NCBI GenBank assembly: GCA_023443285.1
Contig: JAEZVB010000151.1
Location: 1 to 29,147 of the forward strand
Reading direction: 5' to 3'
From: Bacillota bacterium
GTDB taxonomy: Bacteria > Bacillota > Negativicutes > Sporomusales > Sporomusaceae
DNA: 29,147 bases
The position numbers were made by a program, and so were the translations under genes. Below, piece by piece: positions 1-7,494 of this stretch. Below the pieces are notes generated by a model, which was not told the DNA's origin, did no database searches, and worked only from the letters and a program-made list of their open reading frames with translations. Within the stretch, counting starts at the first letter, position 1. Each line of letters starts with the position of its first letter.

Positions 1-857
1 GTGTATATCTTCATGGCTTCTTCCACTAATTTGGGATCAATGCCGGTAATTGTCTGCGCGTATTCCGGCGTGTAGCGTTCTACTATTTTACGGTATTCGT
101 CAAACCCTTCAGTAAAGTTGTTGATAAAGTTATCATTTTGCCAGCCTTTAGCCAAAATAGTATTGGCAAAACTATTGACTAAGGCCATATTCGAGCCATT
201 CTTTAGTTGGAGCCATAAGTCTGAAATACGAGCCGCTTCTGTTCTGCGGGGATCTACAACAATGATCTTGGCACCTTTTTGCTTGGCCCGCACAATTCGT
301 TTAGCTACCAAAGGATGCGCATCAGCGGCATTATAGCCAAAAATCAATAAACAATCCGCATTTTCAATCTCTGGAATCGAATTGGACATTGCTCCGCTGC
401 CAAAAATCGTTGTCAGCCCGGCAACAGAAGGAGCGTGACATACCCGGGCGCAATGGTCAACATTATTCGTCCCGATAACTGCGCGCATGAATTTCTGCAT
501 AACATAGTTGGTTTCGTTACCAGTACCCCGAGCCGAGCCAGTACCCATAATGGCATCCGCGCCATATTTCTCTTTTATGGCTTTAAGTCTGTCGGCAACA
601 TAGTCTAAGGCTTCATCCCATTCCACTTCATGCAAAGGTTCATTGCGGTTATAGCGAAGCATGGGTTTCGTAAGACGTTTACTCAAGATTTTTGTATCAT
701 TCAAAAAATCCCAGCCATAATGGCCTTTTAAACATAATTCGCCTTCATTAATGGGTCCATTTGCCGGTTCAGCTCCAACAACCCGGTTGTTCTCAACACA
801 AAGGTACATTTGACAGCCTGACCCGCAGTATGGACATACGGTTAATACTTTTTCCAA
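1..857 (-). CDS. fdhF: Formate dehydrogenase catalytic subunit, cysteine form (3' end beyond window)
   Basis: Molybdopterin enzyme interconverting formate and CO2, the first step of the methyl branch. About 285 codons are present and the frame runs open off the left edge. It starts at TTG (857-855) behind a GGGGG-type ribosome site. The N-terminal [4Fe-4S] ligands C8, C11, C15 and C42 and Lys44 are at E. coli FDH-H numbering. Codon 140, the selenocysteine position of FDH-H, is TGT (438-440), followed by His141, so this is a Cys enzyme. It is closely similar to the neighbouring copy at 1075-3216. It lacks an N-terminal NuoG-like ferredoxin domain, so it needs partner Fe-S subunits, perhaps encoded further left. 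Family call is secure; partners and physiological direction are inferred. Confidence 0.93.
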   Translation of the reverse strand, partial: MEKVLTVCPYCGSGCQMYLCVENNRVVGAEPANGPINEGELCLKGHYGWDFLNDTKILSKRLTKPMLRYNRNEPLHEVEWDEALDYVADRLKAIKEKYGADAIMGTGSARGTGNETNYVMQKFMRAVIGTNNVDHCARVCHAPSVAGLTTIFGSGAMSNSIPEIENADCLLIFGYNAADAHPLVAKRIVRAKQKGAKIIVVDPRRTEAARISDLWLQLKNGSNMALVNSFANTILAKGWQNDNFINNFTEGFDEYRKIVERYTPEYAQTITGIDPKLVEEAMKIY

Positions 858-1074
858 CTACTATTCCCCCTTTATACAAACTCGTAATTTATATAAAACG
901 CCGGGAGAATTATTTAGTGAAATAAGCAAACAACAGCGTTTGAGGAAGGCTAAACTCTTTGCATCCTATTGACCTCACGATTCATTAAAAGCACCAACCG
1001 TCTTACTACAAAACCTGCTTACTTATCCATTCGCTATAACGCATGTTTCACGTAACATTTACTTAGAAATACTA
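858..1074. other. Intergenic region between the two fdhF genes
   Basis: 217 bases with no ORF of note. Two short inverted repeats are visible: TTATTTAGTGAAATAA at 910-925 (two 6-base arms, 4-base spacer) and an imperfect one, ATGTTTCACGTAACAT, at 1043-1058 just after the upstream stop. On the minus strand an AT-rich stretch shortly before the TTG start could hold a -10 element, but no convincing -35 accompanies it. No T-tailed terminator follows the upstream gene, so co-transcription of the two fdhF genes is possible. Confidence 0.4.
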
Positions 1075-3216
1075 TTAAGAAACATTACCGCCTAGCTTAC
1101 GTTTAAGTTCATTATAGGCTGCAGTAAGTTCTTCTTCTGCTTTTTTCTGATCGCTAATGGCTTCCACTTTGACTGCACAATATTTGTATTCAGGCGTTTT
1201 GGAAATAGGATCAACAACATGGATAGTGAGCTCATTACAAGCTCCAACCCACCATTGATATGTCATATAAACAACGCCTGATTGCACCCGGTCTGTTACC
1301 AGGGCTCTGGTAATAACCGAACCGCGCCGTGTAGTCACCCGCACAAGCTCTTCATCAACAAAGCCAAGTCTAGCGGCATCTTCCGGATTAATCTGGAGAT
1401 AGCCCGGTTCATCGGCTAGTTTGGCAAGACCCCAGCAGTTGCCGGTCATGGTACGGGAAGAATAGTGACCTACTTCGCGTACGGTAGACAGTACCAGCGG
1501 GTATTCCGCATCAGGCTGCTCAACCGGTGGCCGCCATTCTGTTGCAAAGAAATTGCCCTTTTTGCTCGGAGTTTGGAAGATGTTTCCTTTAAACAAGTAA
1601 GGCGTGCCAGTTTCCTCTACCGTACGGCAGGGCCACTGAATGCTGCCCAACTGTTCAATTCTTTCATAGGTCGCCCCAGCAAAGCTCGGCGTTAGGCTAA
1701 TCATCTCATTCCAAATTTCCTCGGTATTTTTATAATTCATTTCATAACCGAAACGTTTTGCTAATTCACAAATAATTACCCAGTCGTCCTTAACGTCACC
1801 TTTAGCATTTACCGCTTTACGGAAGCGCTGGAATCTACGGTCTGCGCCGCTGAATACACCGCCATGCTCGCCCCAGGAGGTAGCAGGTAAGATAACATCA
1901 GCATGCAAAGCCGTTTTATTCATAAAAATGTCCTGGAGAACTACTAACTCCAATTCATCCAAAGCTTTTCTGACACCGGCGGCATCCGGATCACTCTGAA
2001 CAGGATCTTCGCCAATAATATAAAAAGCTTTTAATTTTCCTTCTTCCACGCAATGCGGTACGTCAGTCAGGGTAAATCCTACTTTTTCCGGCAGACTTTC
2101 TACGCCCCATGCCTCAGCAAACTTCTTGCGATTGGCAGGATCGGTAACAGACTGATATCCGGAATATACATTAGGAAGTGCACCCATATCGCAGGCACCC
2201 TGCACGTTGTTTTGTCCGCGCACAGGACCAATACCTGAACTAGGTTTAGCGATTTGTCCGGTTAACAAGCATAAGCTGCCTAATCCTTTAACCACGTCTA
2301 CTGCTTGGTTGTACTGACATACACCCATTCCATAAAGAATGAATGACCTTTCCGATTTTGCATAAATTTCTATGGCCTGTTCTACAAGTTTAGGATCAAG
2401 CCCGGTAGTTTTCTGCGCATATTCAGGTGTATATTTTGCTACCGTTTTCTTATATTCGTCAAAACCGTCGGTATACTTTTCAATATACTCCTTGTTTTCC
2501 CAGCCTTTATTTAAAATAACATTGGCAAAACTATTAACAGCTGCCATGTTGGAACCATTTTTTATTGGCAGCCAGATGTCAGCAATCCTTGCCGCTTCTG
2601 TTTTACGAGGATCGACAACAATAATTTTGGCTCCTTTTTCTTTGGCTTTCACAATACGCCGAGCCACCAGCGGGTGAGAATCTGCTCCGTTATATCCAAA
2701 GATAAATAAACAAGTAGCATCCTCAATTTCCGGGATAGAGTTTGTCATTGCTCCGCTACCAAATGATGCAGCCAGACCGGCTACAGAAGGAGCGTGTCAA
2801 ACACGGGCGCAATGGTCGACATTATTGGTGCCGATCACCGCGCGCATAAATTTTTGCATGAGGTAGTTAGGCTCATTGCCCATACCACGGGCTGAGCCTG
2901 TGCCCATAATAGCATCAGGTCCATACTTTTCTTTTATAGCCTTCAATTTGTCAGCTACAAAATCAAGTGCTTCGTCCCATTCAACTTCTTTAAACTCATC
3001 GCTTCTTTTGTACCTAAGCAATGGTTTGGTTAGACGTTTGCTCAAAATCTTAGTGTCATTTAGAAAATCCCAGCCATAGTGACCCTTTAAGCAGAGTTCA
3101 CCTTCATTGATGTGTCCATTTGCCGGTTCCGCGCCGACTACCTTGTCGTTCTCTACCAGTAAATACATCTGGCAGCCAGCACCACAATATGGACATACTG
3201 TTAGAACCTTCTCCAA
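1075..3216 (-). CDS. fdhF: Selenocysteine formate dehydrogenase catalytic subunit
   Basis: Formate dehydrogenase reading through one in-frame TGA at codon 140 (2797-2799), giving 713 residues against 715 for E. coli FdhF. Residue numbering matches E. coli almost exactly: [4Fe-4S] ligands C8, C11, C15, C42, then Lys44, Sec140, His141, and Arg333 in GPVRGQNNVQG. The start is TTG at 3216 behind GGAGGG. An ordinary gene finder splits it into a 139-codon piece (2800-3216) and a 557-codon piece starting at an internal Met (2748). The C-terminal molydopterin-dinucleotide-binding domain is intact. The single-domain architecture resembles FdhF2 of the hydrogen-dependent CO2 reductase rather than NuoG-fused FdhA. 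Cofactor insertion probably depends on the nearby moeA, mobB and fdhD. A Rex-like site lies upstream at 3355-3372. Confidence 0.95.
2768..2799 (-). promoter_or_regulatory. UGA selenocysteine codon and bacterial SECIS hairpin
   Basis: TGA occupies 2799-2797. Twelve bases later the mRNA can form a 6-bp stem, GUAGCC (2784-2779) with GGCUGC (2773-2768), closed by the loop GGUCU (2778-2774). The E. coli fdhF SECIS recognised by SelB also presents a GGUC-type apical loop about 11 bases after its UGA. Codon context (Val-Sec-His-Ala-Pro-Ser-Val-Ala-Gly) matches FDH-H. The element is within the coding sequence. Confidence 0.9.
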
Positions 3217-3354
3217 AATTTTCCCTCCTAACTAGAAATTCGTTAACACTTGGGTAGACTTTTCTTGCAATTCAGTATGGAAATATTACCTTTGGGAGTA
3301 AATTGTTAATCTTCTGACTTTATTCCATCTCTTTCAAAAAATTCCTGCTTGCTT

Positions 3355-3372
3355 TTGAAAAAATTTTCACAA
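3355..3372. promoter_or_regulatory. Rex-like operator upstream of fdhF
   Basis: TTGAAAAAATTTTCACAA compares with the Rex consensus TTGTGAA-N4-TTCACAA: the right half is 7/7, the left half 5/7, spacing is exact. It lies just downstream of a candidate minus-strand promoter for the selenocysteine fdhF, a position expected to block initiation. A sister site with the same AATT centre and the same perfect half is upstream of hydC. Rex represses redox genes when NADH/NAD+ is low. Binding is inferred from sequence only. Confidence 0.5.
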
Positions 3373-3383
3373 AGTATATAATT

Positions 3384-3412
3384 ATAATAATACTCTGATT
3401 AACAGCTTGCAC
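3384..3412 (-). promoter_or_regulatory. Candidate promoter for the Sec fdhF
   Basis: Minus strand GTGCAA (3412-3407), 17-base spacer, TATTAT (3389-3384). The -35 hexamer coincides with the -35 of the divergent mobB promoter. The start would be roughly 160 bases upstream of the TTG codon, with the Rex-like site just downstream of the -10. Confidence 0.4.
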
Positions 3413-3436
3413 AGAGCTTTATAATGCCTTTATAAT
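3407..3436 (+). promoter_or_regulatory. Candidate sigma-A promoter for mobB
   Basis: TTGCAC (3407-3412), 18-base spacer, TATAAT (3431-3436), about 44 bases before the mobB ATG. A second TATAAT at 3420-3425 is too close to this -35 to pair with it. Confidence 0.6.
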
Positions 3437-3479
3437 GAAACTTATATATGCTAAACAAAAAGAAGAGAGGTATTAGTGC

Positions 3480-3974
3480 ATGATACCAGTAATATCAATA
3501 GTGGGGCGTTCTGACTGTGGTAAAACTACCTATTTGGAAAAATTAATCCGGGAAATAAAGCTACGAGGCTACAAAGTCGCAACAATCAAGCATGACGTTC
3601 ACGGTTTTGACATTGATAAGCCTGGCAAAGATACCTGGCGCCATGCGCAAGCAGGTGCTGATATTGTTTGTATCTCTTCACCAGAAAAAATGGCTATGAT
3701 AAAAAAGGTGGACAAGGAATTATTACTGGAAGAAGTAGCCGCCCATATTGACGGCGTTAATATTATTTTTACGGAAGGCTATAAACGGGAAAGCAAGCTT
3801 AGAATTGAAGTATTTCGCAAAGAAGCATGTGAAAGCCCCTTGTGCATGAAGGAAGAATTGCTGGCAGTAGCTTCTGATACCATCATCTATGATGATATCC
3901 CGCATTTTTCGGTTAATGACCCAGTTCCCATGGCTGATTTTCTAGAAAAAAGCCTCTTACTGCGAGTAAGATAG
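3480..3974 (+). CDS. mobB: MobB, molybdopterin-guanine dinucleotide biosynthesis GTPase adaptor
   Basis: GTP-binding protein that assists MobA and cofactor delivery in forming molybdopterin guanine dinucleotide, the cofactor form used by formate dehydrogenases. The 164-residue length is typical. The P-loop GRSDCGKTT spans residues 9-17, followed by the family's KHDVHGFDID segment near residue 37 and FTEGYKRE near residue 97. ATG follows AGAGAGG at good spacing. It is the only plus-strand gene, divergent from the Sec fdhF it probably serves, with which it shares a promoter region. A hairpin terminator follows. No mobA is present here. Confidence 0.9.
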   Translation: MIPVISIVGRSDCGKTTYLEKLIREIKLRGYKVATIKHDVHGFDIDKPGKDTWRHAQAGADIVCISSPEKMAMIKKVDKELLLEEVAAHIDGVNIIFTEGYKRESKLRIEVFRKEACESPLCMKEELLAVASDTIIYDDIPHFSVNDPVPMADFLEKSLLLRVR

Positions 3975-4031
3975 CTGTAACTGCAACCATATAAAATAAA
4001 AATTTAAAGAACGATATAAAAACATGACAAT

Positions 4032-4063
4032 AAACCGCTTAAAATAAATTTTAGGCGGTTTTT
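4032..4063 (+). terminator. Rho-independent terminator after mobB
   Basis: AAACCGC (4032-4038) pairs with GCGGTTT (4055-4061); inner A/T pairs extend the stem around a small AT loop, and the T run continues. It may also act on minus-strand transcripts leaving the small gene at 4137-4307, although the T-tail is poor on that side. Confidence 0.75.
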
Positions 4064-4106
4064 CGCGTCTTTATAGATATGTAATGTCATCCCATAAGCC
4101 AATACT

Positions 4107-4131
4107 TACTTTCGCACGAAGTGCAAGAGTA
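4107..4131 (-). terminator. Hairpin after the 56-codon gene, possible terminator
   Basis: Arms of 11 bases with one mismatch and one G-U pair close a three-base loop: TACTTTCGCAC / GTGCAAGAGTA on the plus strand. It begins just past the stop of the minus-strand small gene. No T run follows on that strand, so it could instead be a 3'-end stabiliser. Confidence 0.4.
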
Positions 4132-4136
4132 TTATA

Positions 4137-4307
4137 TTATTTAAAACAACATTTTGCAATTTTCACGTATTCTATCCTGGCACGCCTAACGATTTGCTCA
4201 GGTGTTTCTTCCACTTCAGAAAAAGTATCAGGAGAAGCTTGCTTTATTATCTGCTGTTCCTCACCCGAATTTAGCTTCTTAAACAGTCTTTTAATAAAAT
4301 CAAACAT
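4137..4307 (-). CDS. Small uncharacterised protein (56 aa) downstream of moeA
   Basis: A short gene below common length cut-offs. ATG (4307-4305) follows an excellent AAGGAGG at six to seven bases, and the frame ends with TAA at 4139-4137. The predicted peptide begins MFDFIKRLFKKL, which would form a basic amphipathic helix with Phe/Ile/Leu on one face. An acidic middle (SEVEETPEQ) follows, then a basic segment RRARIEYVKIAK and a terminal CCFK. There is no signal peptide or transmembrane span. It lies 84 bases after moeA in the same direction and is followed by hairpins, so it probably ends the pab-fdhD-moeA transcript. I do not recognise the family. A membrane-surface or cofactor-related role is only suggested by composition and position. 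Confidence 0.7.
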   Translation of the reverse strand: MFDFIKRLFKKLNSGEEQQIIKQASPDTFSEVEETPEQIVRRARIEYVKIAKCCFK

Positions 4308-4391
4308 AGTAATCCTCCTTAATTATCCACGGTCTGCTTTCTATAAAGACAGTACCGAGTATTTACTGCAGGAAAATTCCGTTACTTATGT

Positions 4392-5606
4392 TTAAGCGTC
4401 TGCCAATAAGATCACTTCTACCTCGGTACCTACCGCCAGTGGTGGTGAATTCTCCGGAATTACAATCAGAGAATTGGCGACCATTGCCGATTTTAACATA
4501 CCATTGCCTTGGATGCGTGATGGTTCAACTAAAATATCCGTATCAGCCTGCCAACACCGAGCCCAAACAAATCGTTTTGCGCCGGTCTTTTTCTTAAAGG
4601 GTGAAGCCAATATCCCCTTGACTCTAGGTCTCCACCATACTTTACGCCCTGCCATTTTCATTAACACCGGCCGCACTAACTGCTCAAAAGAAATGGCGGC
4701 AGCTGCCGGATTACCTGATAAGCCAAGATAGAGTTTCCCATTGCGCGTCCCTGCCAGCACTGGCATTCCCGGCTTAATACTCACTCTATCAAACAACAAC
4801 GTAATACCTAATTTTTTATATACTTCGCCAATGAGGTCATAGTCTCCAACTGAAGCACCGCCGGTAGTTATAAATACATCGCAATCAGAAGCGTTTTCTA
4901 ATAAATGCGCAATTTCATCAACATTGTCGGAGGCATTGCCCACTAGCACTGTCTCCCCGCCGGCTTCAGCCACTTGCGCACTAAGCATATAACTATTTGA
5001 ATTGCGAATTTTTCCCGGTGTTAGCGGAAAATCGACTGGTACAATTTCGCTGCCTGTAGCGATAAGCGCGACTCTCGGTTTACCAAACACGCTTGGCCGG
5101 CTTTTTCCAAGGACAGCTAACATCCCCATTACTCCGGAATTTATGATAGTCCCCTGTGAAACAACCTCTTCCCCCCGAAAAAGCTCTTCTCCCTGAAGGC
5201 ATATGTTTTTTTCTGCGCCTCTGCCCTCTAAAATGCTAACCCTATTGTCATTTACAATAGTGTCTTCTAAACGAACTACACCAGTAGCTCCTGACGGTAT
5301 AGGCGCCCCTGTCATGATGCGGCTGGCTGTGCCATCACTAATTGTTTTACTCGGATTACCGCCTGCTGGAATATAGTCAATTTGTTCGAGAACTACCGGA
5401 TTATCCGGAGTTGCCGCACCTACTTCCTCAGCAATAAGGGCATAGCCATCAAGCGGCGAACGATCAAATGGTGGAAAATCCATATCAGAAATTACTGTCT
5501 CACCTAAGACACGACGCCAACATTCATGTAGCGCGACCCGCTCTTTAGGCATTACTGTTACTAAATTCAGCAATATTTCCTGGGCAATCTCTAATTTAAC
5601 CGACAT
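4392..5606 (-). CDS. moeA: MoeA, molybdopterin molybdenumtransferase
   Basis: Inserts molybdate into adenylylated molybdopterin in the cytoplasm, the last common step to Mo cofactor. The 404 residues have standard MoeA architecture: PPFDRSPLDGYAL near 45-57, the domain with RIMTGAPIP near 96-104, the MPT-binding TTGGASVGDYD at 247-257, SIKPGMP at 276-282 and LSGNPAAA at 296-303, then the C-terminal beta domain. ATG follows AAAGGAGGAG. It lies 15 bases after a second MoeA-related gene. The setting beside fdhD, mobB and two fdhF genes points to formate dehydrogenase as the main client. Whether it inserts Mo or W cannot be read from sequence. Confidence 0.95.
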   Translation of the reverse strand: MSVKLEIAQEILLNLVTVMPKERVALHECWRRVLGETVISDMDFPPFDRSPLDGYALIAEEVGAATPDNPVVLEQIDYIPAGGNPSKTISDGTASRIMTGAPIPSGATGVVRLEDTIVNDNRVSILEGRGAEKNICLQGEELFRGEEVVSQGTIINSGVMGMLAVLGKSRPSVFGKPRVALIATGSEIVPVDFPLTPGKIRNSNSYMLSAQVAEAGGETVLVGNASDNVDEIAHLLENASDCDVFITTGGASVGDYDLIGEVYKKLGITLLFDRVSIKPGMPVLAGTRNGKLYLGLSGNPAAAAISFEQLVRPVLMKMAGRKVWWRPRVKGILASPFKKKTGAKRFVWARCWQADTDILVEPSRIQGNGMLKSAMVANSLIVIPENSPPLAVGTEVEVILLADA

Positions 5607-5621
5607 AAGTTCACTCCTCCT

Positions 5622-6647
5622 TTACTTTCCAAACGGACAGCGAGGATATGAACATTCTGTACAGCCTAGGCAAAGACCGCCATATCCCATTTCAGCGAAA
5701 TCGAGTTTACTTAATCTATCACCAGCAAGAATTCGGGGGAAAACTAAATCAAATACTGTTATTTTCGAAAACATCCCACAGGCCGGCAACCCAAGTATAG
5801 CAACATCGTCCAAATAAGCCAACATAAACATAGCTCCCGGTAGAACTGGTGTACCATAGGTAATAACTTCTGCCCCAGTTGCCCGAATCGCATCTGGAGT
5901 TACATCATCCGGATCAACCGACATGCCGCCGGTAACAACAATTACTTGCGCTCCAGCCTTAACATGCTCTAAAATGGCCTCTGTAATTGCTGCGGTATTG
6001 TCTGGCTGATAAGTAATGCCCCCAAAGCTTGCTTGATAGGTTTCTATCTTTTCTTGAAGTACCGGCCCAAACCGATCCTGGATACGCCCATAAAAAACCT
6101 CATTGCCTGTTGTAATTATCCCAGTCTTTAGGGATTTTAGCGGTTTTACTGCTATAATCTCCTGATATTGGCTTGCTATCTTTTCCACTGTCTCAATTGT
6201 ATCAATATCTACTACTAAAGGTACTACTTTTACTCCAGCCAGCGTTTCTCCAGCCTTTACCAGTCTATTGCCATGTAAGGTAGATACAACTGTATAATTA
6301 ACAGAGTTTATTTTAGTAACAGCATCACGGTTTACTTTCAAAAGTCCATCTTGCTTAGCAACAATATGTACTTTACCCTCTGAGGGTTCCGCATAGCAGG
6401 TATTTGCTCCGCTTACGGCACGTGCCAACCGCTGTGCAGACTCATTTTCATGGAGTTGATCATCACTTAGTTCCAGCAAATAAATATGTTCTTTTCCAAT
6501 AGTGAGCAAATGCGGAATATCTTCTTCTAGAATAATATGTCCCTTTTTAAATGCCGGCCCCTTGTACTCGCCTGGAACAATTTTGGTCATATCATGACCT
6601 AACACCATACCTACCGCATCATTGATGCGCACTTTTTTAAATGCCAT
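5622..6647 (-). CDS. Molybdopterin-binding (MoeA/MogA-fold) protein with Cys-rich tail
   Basis: The C-terminal two thirds form a MoCF/MoaB-MogA-like fold: TGNEVFYG near residues 179-186, then VTGGMSVDPDDVTPDAIR and LGLPACGMF. The N-terminal third (KVRINDAVGMVLGHDMTKI) resembles the start of MoeA, but the MoeA beta domain is missing and the 341-residue length is short for MoeA. The last 18 residues carry C326-x2-C329-x2-C332-x4-C337, a probable metal or Fe-S site absent from canonical MoeA and MogA. ATG follows GGAGGAGG. Position between fdhD and moeA suggests a cofactor maturation role: MPT adenylylation (MogA role), cofactor storage or hand-over. The family recurs beside moeA in Firmicutes, but I know no defined function. 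Confidence 0.8.
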   Translation of the reverse strand: MAFKKVRINDAVGMVLGHDMTKIVPGEYKGPAFKKGHIILEEDIPHLLTIGKEHIYLLELSDDQLHENESAQRLARAVSGANTCYAEPSEGKVHIVAKQDGLLKVNRDAVTKINSVNYTVVSTLHGNRLVKAGETLAGVKVVPLVVDIDTIETVEKIASQYQEIIAVKPLKSLKTGIITTGNEVFYGRIQDRFGPVLQEKIETYQASFGGITYQPDNTAAITEAILEHVKAGAQVIVVTGGMSVDPDDVTPDAIRATGAEVITYGTPVLPGAMFMLAYLDDVAILGLPACGMFSKITVFDLVFPRILAGDRLSKLDFAEMGYGGLCLGCTECSYPRCPFGK

Positions 6648-6692
6648 TTACCGGTGCCTCCTCCTACCACGTTTTCCCCGCTTGCAGCCTAT

Positions 6693-7490
6693 TTAGCTTC
6701 CTACCACTCGTTCCGGATGGCTGTATATATTTATGCGCTCACCCCGTGCAAAACCAATCACTGTCACACCAAGTTCCTCCGCCATATCTAGAGCCAATGA
6801 GGTGGGAGCTGACCGGGCAATAATCACCGAGATATTCATTTTACTGACTTTAAGCAATATCTCTGAAGATACCCGTCCAGAAAAGACCAGCACTTTATCT
6901 TGAGTGCTGATTCCCTCCAGCAAACAACGGCCATACAACTTATCAAATACGTTGTGCCGTCCAATATCTTGACTCCAACAAATTAGTTCTCCCCCAGCAG
7001 CCAAGGCACCGCCATGCACACCCCCAGTAAGCCGAAAGGTTTCCGAGGCTGCCTCCAATAATTCGGAATAATGCATAGCCTCAGCCGGCGTAAGTGTTAG
7101 ATCGGTTGCCACTGTCTTTGCCGTCAGAATGTCATTCACAAAATAGAAGGCACTGCGTCCTTTGCCACAGCAAGCAGTCAGATACCGCTTTAGGAACATT
7201 TTTTCGGCCGCTATCTCACCGGAAACGGTAGTAACCTGGATTACACCCTTACCAGTGTCAATGTCCAGCGACTTGATATCTTCGACCTTTTGGATAATGC
7301 CTTCCGTTGCCAGAAATCCTATCACCAAATAGTTTTCTTCACCGGCGGCAGCTAACATCGTAACCAGTTCTTTACCGTTCAAATAGATGGTGAGCGGTAT
7401 TTCTTCGACAACCGGTTCTTCTGTCCTAATAATCTCTTGTCCCCGAATTTTGATAATAGGATAATTATTAGTCCCCTTGAGTGCATCCAC
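6693..7490 (-). CDS. fdhD: FdhD, sulfurtransferase for formate dehydrogenase
   Basis: Carries sulfur from a cysteine desulfurase to the Mo/W-bis-MGD cofactor; formate dehydrogenase is inactive without this sulfido ligand. The adjacent reactive cysteines C107-C108 lie in LTACCGKGR, the Gram-positive form of the CxxC loop. GGVHGGAL near 180 and QDIGRHNVFDK near 197 are family signatures. I start it at GTG (7490), which has AAGGAG at proper spacing and gives 265 residues. The longer open frame to 7589 lies inside pabC and is not expected to be translated. The gap from the pabC stop is 4 bases, implying translational coupling. The linkage to two fdhF genes fits its role. Confidence 0.93.
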   Translation of the reverse strand: MDALKGTNNYPIIKIRGQEIIRTEEPVVEEIPLTIYLNGKELVTMLAAAGEENYLVIGFLATEGIIQKVEDIKSLDIDTGKGVIQVTTVSGEIAAEKMFLKRYLTACCGKGRSAFYFVNDILTAKTVATDLTLTPAEAMHYSELLEAASETFRLTGGVHGGALAAGGELICWSQDIGRHNVFDKLYGRCLLEGISTQDKVLVFSGRVSSEILLKVSKMNISVIIARSAPTSLALDMAEELGVTVIGFARGERINIYSHPERVVGS

Positions 7491-7494
7491 AGTA

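Noticed and set aside
1075..3216. fdhF broken by a stop codon (pseudogene)
   Set aside because: The stop is TGA exactly at the FDH-H selenocysteine codon with a good SECIS hairpin and intact flanking residues.
3217..3479. Moco or other riboswitch ahead of fdhF or mobB
   Set aside because: I could not find a consistent multi-stem fold or known core; the region is explained by promoters and the Rex-like site.
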